Below are positions 9,272 to 18,021 of a stretch of 64,000 nt of DNA, in pieces. Origin of the DNA: Promethearchaeia archaeon (GTDB lineage Archaea; Asgardarchaeota; Lokiarchaeia; Sigyniarchaeales; SOKP01); the NCBI GenBank assembly GCA_029856125.1, contig JAHQWJ010000136.1, positions 1 to 64,000 of the forward strand, read 5' to 3'. How positions within the stretch are numbered: the first letter of the stretch is position 1; each line of letters starts with the position of its first letter. The position numbers and the translations under genes are program-made. The notes beneath the pieces were generated by a model that made no database searches, was not told the DNA's origin, and saw only the letters and a program-made list of their open reading frames with translations.

Positions 9272-10459
9272 ATGATTTCAAATTTTCGATTTGCAAACGT
9301 ACCTAACATAATTTTTGGAGCTGGTAAATTTAGCGAATTATACGATATTATCGCAAATTTCGGAAAAAATGTTTTATATGTTATCGGAGGTTCATCGCTT
9401 AAGGCCTCTGGAAAGTGGGATGAAATCACAAGTGAGATGCTCAGAAGAACCATTAATTTCTATTCAATATCTATAGATGGAGAACCTACTCCAACCTTAG
9501 TTGATGAGGCCGTTAAGAAATTTCGACAGAAAAATTTAGATTTAATTATTGGAATAGGGGGTGGTAGTGTTATTGATGCTGGAAAGGCAATCTCAGCGAT
9601 GGTTCCTAAGGACGGTTCAATCAAGCAATATCTTGAAGGCGTTGGAGATAAGATACACGATGGAAAAAAAATTCCATACATCGCCATTCCTACTACTTCA
9701 GGGACAGGTAGCGAAGCAACAAAAAACGCTGTTATAACTGAGGTTGGTCCTGAAGGATTTAAAAAATCTTTACGGCACGATAATTTGATCCCGAATTATG
9801 CTCTAGTGGACCCTAAACTCGTTGTGTCCTGTCCCCCCTCAATTACTGCTGCTTGTGGGATGGATGCTTTCACACAGCTCCTAGAAGCGTACGTCTCTCC
9901 TCGTTCAAGTCCTGTTACTGACGCGTTAGCCTATAGTGGAATTAAACAAATGAAAGAAAATTTGATTTCCGTTTACAGCCATAAATCTTCAGACTTTAAT
10001 GCAAGATCTGCCATGGCCTATGGTTCTTTAATCTCCGGTATCGTTCTTGCAAACGCAGGATTGGGAATTGTCCACGGCTTAGCATCTTCAATTGGTGGAT
10101 TGTTTAATATTCCTCATGGAACAGTATGCGGAACGTTGCTTGCTGAAAGCACAAAAATGAATGTGAAGAGATTAGAGAAAATTGGTCAAGATGGTGAGCA
10201 TGGGTTAATGAAGTACGCGATAATAGGAGCATTAATCGTTGGTAAAGGTTATGAGGTAAATATGGATGCATCTTATTATTGTTCAGTGCTTATTGAAACT
10301 CTAGAAAAATGGACAGAACAATTAAATCTGGATTCATTAGGAAAATATGGAATTACACCTAAAGATGTCGAAAAGATCGTTAAAAAAACGGGATTAAAAA
10401 ATAATCCAGTTAACCTCAATCCTGAAGATATTAAAGAGATAGTAGTAAATCGTATATGA
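9272..10459 (+). CDS. Iron-containing alcohol dehydrogenase
   Basis: This 395-residue enzyme of the Fe-ADH family has NAD(P)-binding IGIGGGSVIDAGKA (about residue 93), TTSGTGSEAT (about 145) and the metal site formed by Asp in GMDAFTQLLEAY (about 197) and by His residues in VHGLASSIGG (about 268) and NIPHGTVCG (about 283). All ligands are present, so it should be active. It reduces an aldehyde or ketone, or oxidises an alcohol; in a fermentative archaeon it could dispose of reducing power. The ATG start is preceded by an A/T-rich promoter region shared with the divergent cupin gene. Confidence 0.9.
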   Translation: MISNFRFANVPNIIFGAGKFSELYDIIANFGKNVLYVIGGSSLKASGKWDEITSEMLRRTINFYSISIDGEPTPTLVDEAVKKFRQKNLDLIIGIGGGSVIDAGKAISAMVPKDGSIKQYLEGVGDKIHDGKKIPYIAIPTTSGTGSEATKNAVITEVGPEGFKKSLRHDNLIPNYALVDPKLVVSCPPSITAACGMDAFTQLLEAYVSPRSSPVTDALAYSGIKQMKENLISVYSHKSSDFNARSAMAYGSLISGIVLANAGLGIVHGLASSIGGLFNIPHGTVCGTLLAESTKMNVKRLEKIGQDGEHGLMKYAIIGALIVGKGYEVNMDASYYCSVLIETLEKWTEQLNLDSLGKYGITPKDVEKIVKKTGLKNNPVNLNPEDIKEIVVNRI

Positions 10460-10490
10460 TTTTCTTCTTATCCAAAATATAGTTTTCGTG

Positions 10491-10922
10491 TTAATCAAAA
10501 GAAAGAAACTTTTTCTGGCGAAGAAATATAGTACTGACGCCAATTTTTCTCACTTTTCTGCGTAAATCAGCGTCATTAGATGCTAAATAGACTCTCTTCT
10601 CTTTTTCTTTTAGTTCTTTACAATTTCTCACCAAAAAATCATCAGTAGTTTCCTCATCTGATTTTGTGAGACGGTTGTAAACAAAATTATATTTCTCATT
10701 ATTACTCTCTAAATATGAAAGGCCAGACTTTAGATTCATAATGAACTTTGTAGCATTTGGTTCTCGAAGCCTTTTAGCTTCTAATTCATCTAAAATTTGC
10801 TTAAAAAGAATGAAAACAGTGCGCCCTTCTAAATTACTTTCTATATCATATAGATAATTAATTTTAAACTGAAATGGAAGTAATATGAAGTTCGCATCAA
10901 TTACGACAAGATTTTCTAACAT
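10491..10922 (-). CDS. PIN-domain RNase (Fcf1/VapC9-like)
   Basis: This 143-residue protein starts VVIDANFILLPFQ, the first acidic strand of a PIN domain. It continues with QILDELEAK (second acid), DDFLVRNCKEL (third) and YLASNDADLRRKVRKIGV (fourth Asp pair). This order and the final 'DADLRRKVR' match the archaeal Fcf1/Utp24-like PIN group, linked to rRNA processing, rather than toxin VapCs. No antitoxin gene is next to it. A Ras-like GTPase gene lies 23 bases upstream on the same strand, so the two are probably co-transcribed. All four acidic positions seem intact. Confidence 0.8.
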   Translation of the reverse strand: MLENLVVIDANFILLPFQFKINYLYDIESNLEGRTVFILFKQILDELEAKRLREPNATKFIMNLKSGLSYLESNNEKYNFVYNRLTKSDEETTDDFLVRNCKELKEKEKRVYLASNDADLRRKVRKIGVSTIFLRQKKFLSFD

Positions 10923-10945
10923 TATTTCATAAATATGTTAAAAAA

Positions 10946-11464
10946 TTAATAACTTTGACGGTCTAATATTTTTGTTGTCAATAATTCAAAAGCCTTATGG
11001 ACATTTTCTCCAGATTTACTTGAAATCTTAAGATAATCAAAAAATTTGAAAGTATCTTGAAAATCTGAAGCATAGTCGTCGGTTACCATGATCTCTTCAG
11101 TTAGATCGTTTTTTGTTCCTAAAAAAAGAATAGGTAAATCTGGATCACCCCTACGGCAAAGAGTTACCCACTCTTCTAGTTTTTCTAAAGTCATCGGACG
11201 AGTTAGATCAAAAAGTAGTAAAGCTCCTTTCGCCCCTAACACATAACTCTCTAACAGAAATCTAAACCTCTGCTGTCCTCCAAAATCCCATAATTGAAGT
11301 GTACAGTGTTTACTATTGATATTTACCTCTTTAAGAAAGAATTCCACCCCGATTGTCATCCTCGTTTCAGCACTAAACTTACCTTCTACATAACGATGAA
11401 GAAGTGTGGTTTTTCCTACTCCTCCTTCTCCTGCAGTAAGTATTTTTAAGATAAACTTCTTCAT
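10946..11464 (-). CDS. Ras/Rab-like small GTPase 1
   Basis: This 172-residue single-domain GTPase has G1 GEGGVGKTT (about residue 12), switch I MTIGVEF (G2 Thr), G3 WDFGGQQR (Gln61 equivalent present), G4 as TKND rather than NKxD, and G5 SSKSG. Asgard genomes hold many such Ras-superfamily proteins. There is no C-terminal Cys, so no prenyl anchor is predicted. It is paired with the PIN gene. The G4 change from Asn to Thr is tolerated in several Ras-like families. Its cellular role is unknown; by family it is a nucleotide-dependent switch. Confidence 0.88.
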   Translation of the reverse strand: MKKFILKILTAGEGGVGKTTLLHRYVEGKFSAETRMTIGVEFFLKEVNINSKHCTLQLWDFGGQQRFRFLLESYVLGAKGALLLFDLTRPMTLEKLEEWVTLCRRGDPDLPILFLGTKNDLTEEIMVTDDYASDFQDTFKFFDYLKISSKSGENVHKAFELLTTKILDRQSY

Positions 11465-11810
11465 ATTTCTAGTTTCTCGTCTTCTTAATTATGGGTGCTA
11501 TATTAAGTGAAATTTTAGAGGTTATGATTATAAAATTTACTAATTTCTTCTATTAAAAGTTTAAAAATGTGGTTTAATATTTAATAAAAATTTTCATTTT
11601 TTATCTTTTTGATTTAGATAAATTTAATTTCTATTTTTTATTTTAAGGTTTTATTATCTTCTTAACTAATTTTAGTACCTAATACGAATATTATATTAAT
11701 AATAAAATTTCTTCCATTAAATAAAGTCCGAAAGGCAATATACAATTAATTTTTAATTTATTATTGCTTATTGTTCATCAAGATAATCATTAATTATCTC
11801 TCAAATAAAT
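11465..11810. other. Gene-free AT-rich spacer
   Basis: These 346 bases between the divergent GTPase and cupin genes are very AT-rich. I see no ORF with coding character, no tRNA-like cloverleaf and no clear repeat. They presumably hold both divergent promoters; candidate TATA-like stretches are too many to choose among. Confidence 0.5.
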
Positions 11811-12101
11811 GTGGTAGAAATGAAAAAGAAAATACCTACTGAGGAAGAGTTAAATGAACTAGGAGTTAAATCCTGGGGCATATGGGAAAAAGAGAAAAGC
11901 GTTTTTGATTGGTCTTATAGCGATACTGAAACGTGTTATATTCTAGAAGGAGAAATCGAAGTTACTGATAATTCTACTGGTGAAAAACTCGAATTTAAGA
12001 AGGGAGATTTAGTTCAATTCCCTAAAGGATTAGAGTGTGTTTGGAATGTCAAAAGTGATAAAGTGAAGAAATACTATAATTTTGGAGATCTGAAAATTTA
12101 A
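11811..12101 (+). CDS. Small cupin protein (cupin_3/DUF861-like)
   Basis: This 96-residue protein starts at GTG 11811, or at ATG 11820 three codons later. The pattern SYSDTETCYILEGEIEVT followed by FKKGDLVQFPKGLECVW fits the short cupins of the DUF861/ethanolamine-utilisation (EutQ-like) type. The first cupin motif has few His residues, so metal binding is uncertain. The enzyme activity is unknown. It is a single gene, followed by T-rich sequence before the sensor gene. Confidence 0.75.
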   Translation: MVEMKKKIPTEEELNELGVKSWGIWEKEKSVFDWSYSDTETCYILEGEIEVTDNSTGEKLEFKKGDLVQFPKGLECVWNVKSDKVKKYYNFGDLKI

Positions 12102-12259
12102 CAGGATTTTACTCTTTTTTTAATTTTTTATTGTTTCTTTTTAATACACAAATCATTAAATAATCAGTTGATGAAATATTAGTTTAGAGATCTATTATCC
12201 TAATATTTTTTATTGGGTTGACAAGTCGAAATCAACTAATAGAATTTAAATAAGTACAT

Positions 12260-14371
12260 ATGAAACATATAGCTAACCTCGGAAGAAAGCATTTCCTATT
12301 GGATGAGAATATTAATCAATTTTTCAACAGTATCCCTATTCCATCATATGTTTGGCAGAAAACTAGAAACGATTTTATATTGATCGATTATAACAACGCA
12401 GCTTTAAAAGTTACTAATGGAAAAATTAAGGATCTACTTCACGAAAAAGCGTCTGTAATACATGAGGATCGTCCTGATATTATAGAAGCAATAAATAAAT
12501 GTTATCGTGAAAAAAAAAGCATTTCAGAAAATTTTGAATATCTTATGAAAACGACAGGAGAAAAAGTATTCATATCTCTAAAAATATATCACCTTCCTCC
12601 TGATCTGATAGTTGTTCATATAAAAGATATAACTCAATGGAAATTAGCAGAGGAAAAACTTAAAAACTCTGAGGAGAAGTATAAAATGTTATTTGAAAAG
12701 TCTCCAATTCCTATTGTGATTACTGATTTTGAGGGGTTTATTATTGAATTTAATAAAGCTTGTGAGCAACAGTTTGGTTATCTTAAAAAAGATCTCTACA
12801 GAAAAAACTACTTAGATTTAGGAGTATATTCTCCTGATTTAATTCCGTTACTTAAAAAAAGAATATCTCAATTAGCACAAGGCGAGGCAATCAAACCTGT
12901 CGAATTAGAAATATCTAAAAAGGACGGGACTAAATCGATGATTACTAATCAAATGTCTTTAGTTAATTATGGGGGGGAAAATTTGATACAATCTTTTTTA
13001 ATGAATATCACGGAGCGAAGAAATTTCGAAAAAAAAATTCAGCGAAAACTTGAGAACGAAAAATTTATTTCCTCGATATCATCAAGTCTTATTCGTACTG
13101 TAGATATTGATAGCGCCGTAAGCAAATCACTTCTCGAAATGGGAGTTTATATTGGGGCTGCACGCGCTTATATCTTACTATTTAACGAAGAAGAATCGCT
13201 TGAATTTTACATTCAAGAGTGGTGTGTTGAAGGAGTTGATCCTCAATTGATTAACTTAACAACTATAAGTAAAAATAGGTTTCCTTGGATATTTGATATA
13301 GGAAGCAAAAATGAAATGATACTTATTAGGAACTTATCAGAAATTCCAAAAGAAGCAATCAATACTAGGGAAGAATTAGAAAAGTTTAATATAAAATCGT
13401 TACTTGCTTTTCCAATTACAATAAACAAGGAATCCTATGGATATATTGGATTCGATAATATTAATAATATAAGTGAATGGGAAGAAGTTGATTTCGACAT
13501 TTTTAAAACGACATCTGAGATTATTGGTAATGCTTTAGAACGCAAATGGGCGGAAGAGACTTTGAAAGGAAGTCACCAATTGCTTGCAGGCGTTATTTCT
13601 TCTATAACTGAAGTAATTTTTCTTGTGGATAATAACTTTAACATCGTTTGGGCTAACAATGTAGCAAAACAAATGTTTGGTTCACGATTAACAGGACAAA
13701 AATGTTATGGTGTATTTTCACATAGGGGTAAACCATGTAAAGAATGTTTAGCTGTTGAAACATTTGAAGATGGAAAAATACACGAAAAAGAGAAAATCTT
13801 TACAAATATAGATGGGAAAAAGAAAAGTTACTGGAGTACATCAAGCGTAGCAGGATTTAATATAGAAGGAGAAAGAGAACTAGCCGTTTTGATACTTCGA
13901 GACATTACCGAAAATAAAAAGATGGAAGAGTCTTTGAATGAATCTGAATATAATTTAAGGCTATTGAATAAAAGTCTTATGGAAAAAGTAGAAGGAAGGA
14001 GCAAAGAATTAAAAATATCTGAAGAGATATACAAAAAAATATTAAATGATTTGGATGTGGGATTTTATAAAGGTGAATTTAAGGGTAAATTATTAATGCA
14101 TAATTCTGCATTCAACACTATCCTCGGATTAGATGCATCATTGTCTTTAGTTGGCTTTCAATCATCCCAATTTTTTAATGATTTAAATGTACAAGAGCGT
14201 TATTTTAATGAATTATCAGAGAACGGGCATATTACTAACTTTAAGGCACAAATCACGAATGACGACGGAGAGATTATAACTGTTTACTTAAATTCTCATT
14301 TAATAAGGGATCCTGAAGGAAACCCTAAAGAAGTAGAAGGAACTATGGTTAAATTTAAAAAAGAACCCTAA
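12260..14371 (+). CDS. Multi-PAS/GAF sensor protein without a kinase domain
   Basis: This 703-residue soluble signalling protein is built as PAS (about 20-130), PAS (about 138-258), GAF (about 270-430), PAS (about 440-560), a short coiled linker and a last PAS-like domain (about 595-700). PAS ends are marked by DITQWKLAEE, NITERRNFEK and DITENKKMEE. The third PAS holds RGKPCKECLA, a CxxC pair that could bind metal or sense redox state. No H-box, HATPase, GGDEF or receiver domain follows, so output must be by protein contact, or the partner kinase is encoded elsewhere. No membrane segments are visible. Confidence 0.85.
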   Translation: MKHIANLGRKHFLLDENINQFFNSIPIPSYVWQKTRNDFILIDYNNAALKVTNGKIKDLLHEKASVIHEDRPDIIEAINKCYREKKSISENFEYLMKTTGEKVFISLKIYHLPPDLIVVHIKDITQWKLAEEKLKNSEEKYKMLFEKSPIPIVITDFEGFIIEFNKACEQQFGYLKKDLYRKNYLDLGVYSPDLIPLLKKRISQLAQGEAIKPVELEISKKDGTKSMITNQMSLVNYGGENLIQSFLMNITERRNFEKKIQRKLENEKFISSISSSLIRTVDIDSAVSKSLLEMGVYIGAARAYILLFNEEESLEFYIQEWCVEGVDPQLINLTTISKNRFPWIFDIGSKNEMILIRNLSEIPKEAINTREELEKFNIKSLLAFPITINKESYGYIGFDNINNISEWEEVDFDIFKTTSEIIGNALERKWAEETLKGSHQLLAGVISSITEVIFLVDNNFNIVWANNVAKQMFGSRLTGQKCYGVFSHRGKPCKECLAVETFEDGKIHEKEKIFTNIDGKKKSYWSTSSVAGFNIEGERELAVLILRDITENKKMEESLNESEYNLRLLNKSLMEKVEGRSKELKISEEIYKKILNDLDVGFYKGEFKGKLLMHNSAFNTILGLDASLSLVGFQSSQFFNDLNVQERYFNELSENGHITNFKAQITNDDGEIITVYLNSHLIRDPEGNPKEVEGTMVKFKKEP

Positions 14372-14391
14372 TTGTATAGATATTTTATAAC

Positions 14392-14934
14392 TTAGGAATA
14401 CCTTTTTTTATCTCTATATTCTTTAACTGATACCTTTCTTCCTTCCAATCTATCGTTATTTACTAAAGCGTCTTCGATTGCTTTAATTTCCGCTCTTGTA
14501 TTAATCTCAAAGTTTTTTAGCTGTTCGAGGATTTCCTTTTCTCCTAGCCCTTTATTATAAAAATTCTTGAATTTTTTAATTACTTTCTCGTTATAAAAAG
14601 AATAATGTCCGTTATAAAAAGTTATCAACCATTCCTTGTCATTTTGATTTTTTGATAACTTGTACATTTTTTCTTGTACTTGAGATAAAGGGCGTTTGAG
14701 TCTTCTCGCAACATTCTTATCTTCAATTACGTTGATATTACTTAAAAATTTATTCAATTTCTTAGAAAACATTAAAGTGGGAACGTAGGAAATACCCAAT
14801 AAGATTATAGTTATAATTGTAATAATTATGGCAACGATTTGTTCGAAGAAAAATATGATAATGATCACAACGATAAGAAAAATGAACCATTTTCTTCCAA
14901 TTGTCTTTAATGCTTTTACAAATTTTCCGGGCAT
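14392..14934 (-). CDS. Small membrane protein with cytosolic C-terminal domain
   Basis: This protein of about 180 residues starts at ATG 14934 (a TTG four codons earlier is less likely). A basic N-terminus is followed by two close hydrophobic helices (WFIFLIVVIIIIFFF, then AIIITIITIILLGISYV), and then a charged, helical region of about 120 residues containing RRLKRPLSQVQEKMYKL. No family is recognised. It lies just downstream of the permuted 5S rRNA gene on the same strand and is convergent with the PAS/GAF gene. Confidence 0.6.
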   Translation of the reverse strand: MPGKFVKALKTIGRKWFIFLIVVIIIIFFFEQIVAIIITIITIILLGISYVPTLMFSKKLNKFLSNINVIEDKNVARRLKRPLSQVQEKMYKLSKNQNDKEWLITFYNGHYSFYNEKVIKKFKNFYNKGLGEKEILEQLKNFEINTRAEIKAIEDALVNNDRLEGRKVSVKEYRDKKRYS

Positions 14935-15033
14935 ATAAATCTTCAACTTAGAGTTAATATACTCTTATTATATCTTATATTGTATACTTTAAAAACATTA
15001 TTTATAAGAAAATAACAAAATCCGTGATAATCA

Positions 15034-15211
15034 TTAACCACATTTACGATTCCGGGTTCGGATGGTACCGGGTACTATCCTGTATTACCATGACCGTAGC
15101 CGAAGCTACAGTTTGCAAGTTCCCATAGATTTTCAACTACAGTACTATCTGCAACGCAAAACAGTTTAACTTCCGGCGTTGTAGCTAATTGCTACGAGAT
15201 TATGTGGTTAA
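15034..15211 (-). ncRNA. Precursor transcript of the permuted 5S rRNA with BHB-like junction
   Basis: On the minus strand the unit opens and closes with a perfect 9-bp inverted repeat (15203-15211 against 15034-15042, TTAACCACA/TGTGGTTAA), which brings the two ends together. The 5' flank holds an extra hairpin (15181-15195, GTAGC/GCTAC with an AATTA loop). Next to the mature part, ACG-CCGG-AA|G (15179-15170) faces AAC-CCGG-AA|U-CGU (15058-15046). CCGG pairs with CCGG as a 4-bp central helix, ACG pairs with CGU outside, GUU pairs with AAC inside, and each strand has an AA-containing bulge 3' of CCGG. This is the layout cut by archaeal splicing endonuclease. One bulge is 2 nt if GUU/AAC pairs, so the motif is near-canonical rather than perfect. 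Confidence 0.75.
15050..15170 (-). rRNA. 5S ribosomal RNA, circularly permuted gene
   Basis: The minus strand contains unmistakable 5S rRNA parts in the wrong order. First comes the usual 3' half: GTTAAACTG, then GCGTTGCAGATAGTACTG and ATGGGAACTTGC (helices IV/V and loop E). Then comes the usual 5' half: ACGGTCATGG (end of helix I into loop A), helix II, and CCATCCGAACCCGGAA (loop C). The normal termini are fused: ACTGTAGC (15112-15105) pairs with GCTACGGT (15100-15093) as helix I, closed by a cUUCGg tetraloop (15105-15100). Helix II pairs AATACAG with CTGTTTT across the permutation. Joining 15050 to 15170 gives CCGAACCCGGAAGTTAAAC, the expected 5S consensus, in a 121-nt circle, the normal 5S length. 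Confidence 0.93.
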
Positions 15212-15229
15212 AACTATCACTAACAACCA

Positions 15230-15237
15230 TTTTATAA
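15230..15237 (-). promoter_or_regulatory. TATA box of the 5S rRNA gene
   Basis: The minus strand reads TTATAAAA here. Its centre is about 22-25 bases upstream of the start of the terminal inverted repeat at 15211, the normal archaeal TATA-to-start distance. The position supports transcription starting at the repeat, so that both flanks and the permuted core are in one RNA. Confidence 0.55.
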
Positions 15238-15366
15238 CTTTGGCTATATTATCGTAAAATGCTTCATTTATATGGTTGTAAGTAATTGGAATAGTACGAG
15301 CTAGTAATTAAACTTTTTCATAATAAACCGTTAAACTTAAAAGGAATAGCAAATGACGCTTTAATT

Positions 15367-17517
15367 TCATTCTAATTTTCTAAGGTCGTTTTTGTGCCTT
15401 CTAAGTCCAACTAATCTAATTGTTGACGATATTCCTGCTAAACCTACAATCATAATTGACACAGTTACTAAAACGAAGTACGTAAATGGCTTAGGTACCG
15501 TAAAATTGAAGTTAGTTTCATAAGCAATTATTGAATTATTAGCATAATTTCTAACAACTATTAAAAATGAGTATATTCCTGGATATAATTTGTTTAAATC
15601 ATGTATAAATGTAATTTTATCTCTATCTAATTCATTCAATACTCTGTAAAAATTATACTCTTTAAAATTATTTTCAGATAACAATATAAAAACACTTTCT
15701 ATTCTTGAATGATTATCCAATGTAGTGATATTAAAACAAATATTATCTGAAACTGAAGGCGTAAGAGGACTCCAAGTAATGTTTTGAATTTCTGGGGAGA
15801 TCCCATTAGGAAGAGTTGTAAAATTAAATAGGGTCGGTATAATATTGTGCCCCGTAATATATACTTCATAAAACTCATTTGGTTGAGCGGGTAATCGGAA
15901 TTTTGCAGTTCCATTGACATCTGCATATACAGTTCTATATTTTCCATCACTTGAGTTTAAATGAACACTTGCGAATGGAATGGTTTTGTTTAATACATCC
16001 TTAATTGTAATTGATACTAACTGACCTTCATAAATATCCTCAGTAAAGGGGTTTAACACGTTCCTTGGAATATTGGTATAAATATTTAATTCAGGATCGC
16101 CCAATAAACAATAAGTTAAGATATTTTTCCGCTGCCATTCACTATACATAGATGTATAATAATTTTCGAATATCTCAGAATTCACATATGTTGTTTTAGA
16201 ATTATATAATGCTTTTCCTTGCTGGAATGATTTCTTTTCAAAAAATTCTTTCCAAAATAATTTTGCGTTTCCTCGATTTACATATTCTAGATTGGTATCA
16301 TTTTCTATATACCAAGTAACTCTGAGAGCTCCAATATAACCAATTGATCCTGCATTTTGTCTTTTAATTAGAAGTTCTCCAATACTATTATCTCCTATAT
16401 CATATGACGAAGTTGTGCACGCATCAGCATATAATAAAGAAGGCATATGATTATTAGCACTTGTTAATGCATCGTTACTATCATATACTTGAGAAGCTAT
16501 ACCAATACTAGTAAAGCTTGTAGGACTACCGTGACCTGCAAAAATAATGGTTGAATAACCAGTGTCAATTTGAGTATCAAAATTATTATTGTCTAAAATT
16601 TCTTCTTGATTAGGAGATGGAGGTGTTGATGGTGTAAAATTTCCTGTTGTTTTATGCAAATGAGTAAAATTCATTTCAGAAACTACATAGTTATTCCAAA
16701 TATATTCTGTTAGACGAGCTTCATCTTCAGTAGGTGTAATTGACGAGATGCCACCTGCTAATAACATGCTATTCATCCAGCCACCAATAAATGGTGCTTT
16801 CTCATATTTCAAACTTTTATTAACCATGATTTCAAGTTCTTCGGCAGAATTTGCAGGAAAACGCCCAACATAAACTTCATGTGTCCAAGAAATTTCATCT
16901 CTTCCATTCGAATTATACTTAGCTGATTCTCCCCAGATATTATCATTATCTTCATCCCAAGATCCAGTTAAATCTGCATAATAATAATCAGTCGGTTTGT
17001 ATATATCACCTCCAACAGCTTCATGATCTCCCAGATCTACATCTCTAACATCTGGATTATAAACATATCTAATTGGAATCCCTGTTGAGCTTTCTTCAGC
17101 ATCACCACATAATAGTACCCATTTAATATCTTCTTTTTCATAAAAAGACTTTATCATGTTTCGGATTTTTTCAGCATCATCTCTTCCAGGATATTTTGAA
17201 AAATTACTTAAAATAATAGTTTTTAAACCTTTTTCATTTTTCCATTCCATTAATGGTGTTACCGCTTCAATAAAATCAGTTTGATTTGGTGTTATAATTA
17301 ACATCTCAATTTTTGAGTCGTACCACTTACTATTATCTATTTCTGGCAACTGAGATAAGTCAATTTCAGGGATAGTACTAGCAATACTCAAGTTATTAAA
17401 ACTATTTTGATTACCTTCAGTTTGATTACTCAATTCTATCTTAAGGCTAACAACTGGAATAAGAACCAAGATAATTAATGAAAAAATTACACGTTTCTGT
17501 AACCCACGCTTTCCCAT
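15367..17517 (-). CDS. Gingipain-like (peptidase C25) surface protease
   Basis: This 716-residue exported protein starts with a basic n-region and hydrophobic signal segment (VIFSLIILVLIPVVSLKI). The catalytic domain has WVLLCGDAEESS, TIIFAGHGSPTSF (catalytic His near residue 329) and LLYADACTTSSYDIG (catalytic Cys near 366), the His/Cys dyad of family C25 caspase-like peptidases. An Ig-like domain follows (about 500-575), then a second beta-rich part and a C-terminal membrane helix (YFVLVTVSIMIVGLAGI, about 680-700) with a basic tail, so the protease should sit outside the cell anchored by its C-terminus. It could digest external protein for peptide fermentation. Confidence 0.85.
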   Translation of the reverse strand: MGKRGLQKRVIFSLIILVLIPVVSLKIELSNQTEGNQNSFNNLSIASTIPEIDLSQLPEIDNSKWYDSKIEMLIITPNQTDFIEAVTPLMEWKNEKGLKTIILSNFSKYPGRDDAEKIRNMIKSFYEKEDIKWVLLCGDAEESSTGIPIRYVYNPDVRDVDLGDHEAVGGDIYKPTDYYYADLTGSWDEDNDNIWGESAKYNSNGRDEISWTHEVYVGRFPANSAEELEIMVNKSLKYEKAPFIGGWMNSMLLAGGISSITPTEDEARLTEYIWNNYVVSEMNFTHLHKTTGNFTPSTPPSPNQEEILDNNNFDTQIDTGYSTIIFAGHGSPTSFTSIGIASQVYDSNDALTSANNHMPSLLYADACTTSSYDIGDNSIGELLIKRQNAGSIGYIGALRVTWYIENDTNLEYVNRGNAKLFWKEFFEKKSFQQGKALYNSKTTYVNSEIFENYYTSMYSEWQRKNILTYCLLGDPELNIYTNIPRNVLNPFTEDIYEGQLVSITIKDVLNKTIPFASVHLNSSDGKYRTVYADVNGTAKFRLPAQPNEFYEVYITGHNIIPTLFNFTTLPNGISPEIQNITWSPLTPSVSDNICFNITTLDNHSRIESVFILLSENNFKEYNFYRVLNELDRDKITFIHDLNKLYPGIYSFLIVVRNYANNSIIAYETNFNFTVPKPFTYFVLVTVSIMIVGLAGISSTIRLVGLRRHKNDLRKLE

Positions 17518-17643
17518 GGAAAATCAAAATAATAGAAAGTGACTTACTATATAATTATATTCAGAATAAAAAATATATTTACACATATTATAAATAATGA
17601 AAAATAAGTATATGATTAAAAAGGTAAAACTCAACTATTTATT

Positions 17644-17871
17644 ATGCCACTTAGATTTAACACGTGTCCTTATTGTAATCAAAGAATAGTGTTTAAGATA
17701 GATGAAAAAGATGTAAATCCCTCTCAATATCCTGCTCCAATTTATATTCATCATACGAGTGAAGCTTGTGGAAAAACTTCAACTTTTTACGTTGATAGTC
17801 TTTTGCGAGTTTCCTATAAAGAGTTAGAGAAGAAATCTGGTGCAATTAAAACATTAAAAACAATAGATTAA
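17644..17871 (+). CDS. Small zinc-ribbon-like protein
   Basis: This 75-residue protein has CPYCNQRIVFKI near the start and HHTSEACGKTSTFYVD in the middle; two Cys (CxxC), His-His and one Cys could bind one zinc ion. The family is not recognised. The ATG at 17644 lies in the divergent gap after the gingipain-like gene. Its role is unknown; zinc ribbons of this size often bind nucleic acid or protein. Confidence 0.6.
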   Translation: MPLRFNTCPYCNQRIVFKIDEKDVNPSQYPAPIYIHHTSEACGKTSTFYVDSLLRVSYKELEKKSGAIKTLKTID

Positions 17872-18021
17872 CATTTCTCCCTAAGTCTTTATGAAAATCT
17901 TATTATTTGACGATTATTTAATTTAGAATACTTTTTACAATTTTTGTAGCGAGTTTAATAGATTTATTAAATTATTTCTTACCATAGTAGATTTTCAAAA
18001 AAAAGTTAATATATTGTAATT

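Noticed and set aside
10491..11464. A toxin-antitoxin pair (PIN nuclease with neighbour)
   Set aside because: The neighbour is a Ras-like GTPase, and the PIN sequence is nearer to Fcf1-type rRNA-processing proteins than to VapC toxins.
15050..15170. A tRNA, because of the GGTTCGGAT-like segment on the plus strand
   Set aside because: No acceptor or anticodon stem fits; the minus strand matches 5S rRNA loop C, loop E and helix I instead.
15181..15195. The GTAGC/GCTAC hairpin as a transcription terminator
   Set aside because: It has no T run after it on either strand and lies inside the 5' flank of the 5S unit; it is more likely a processing element or insert.
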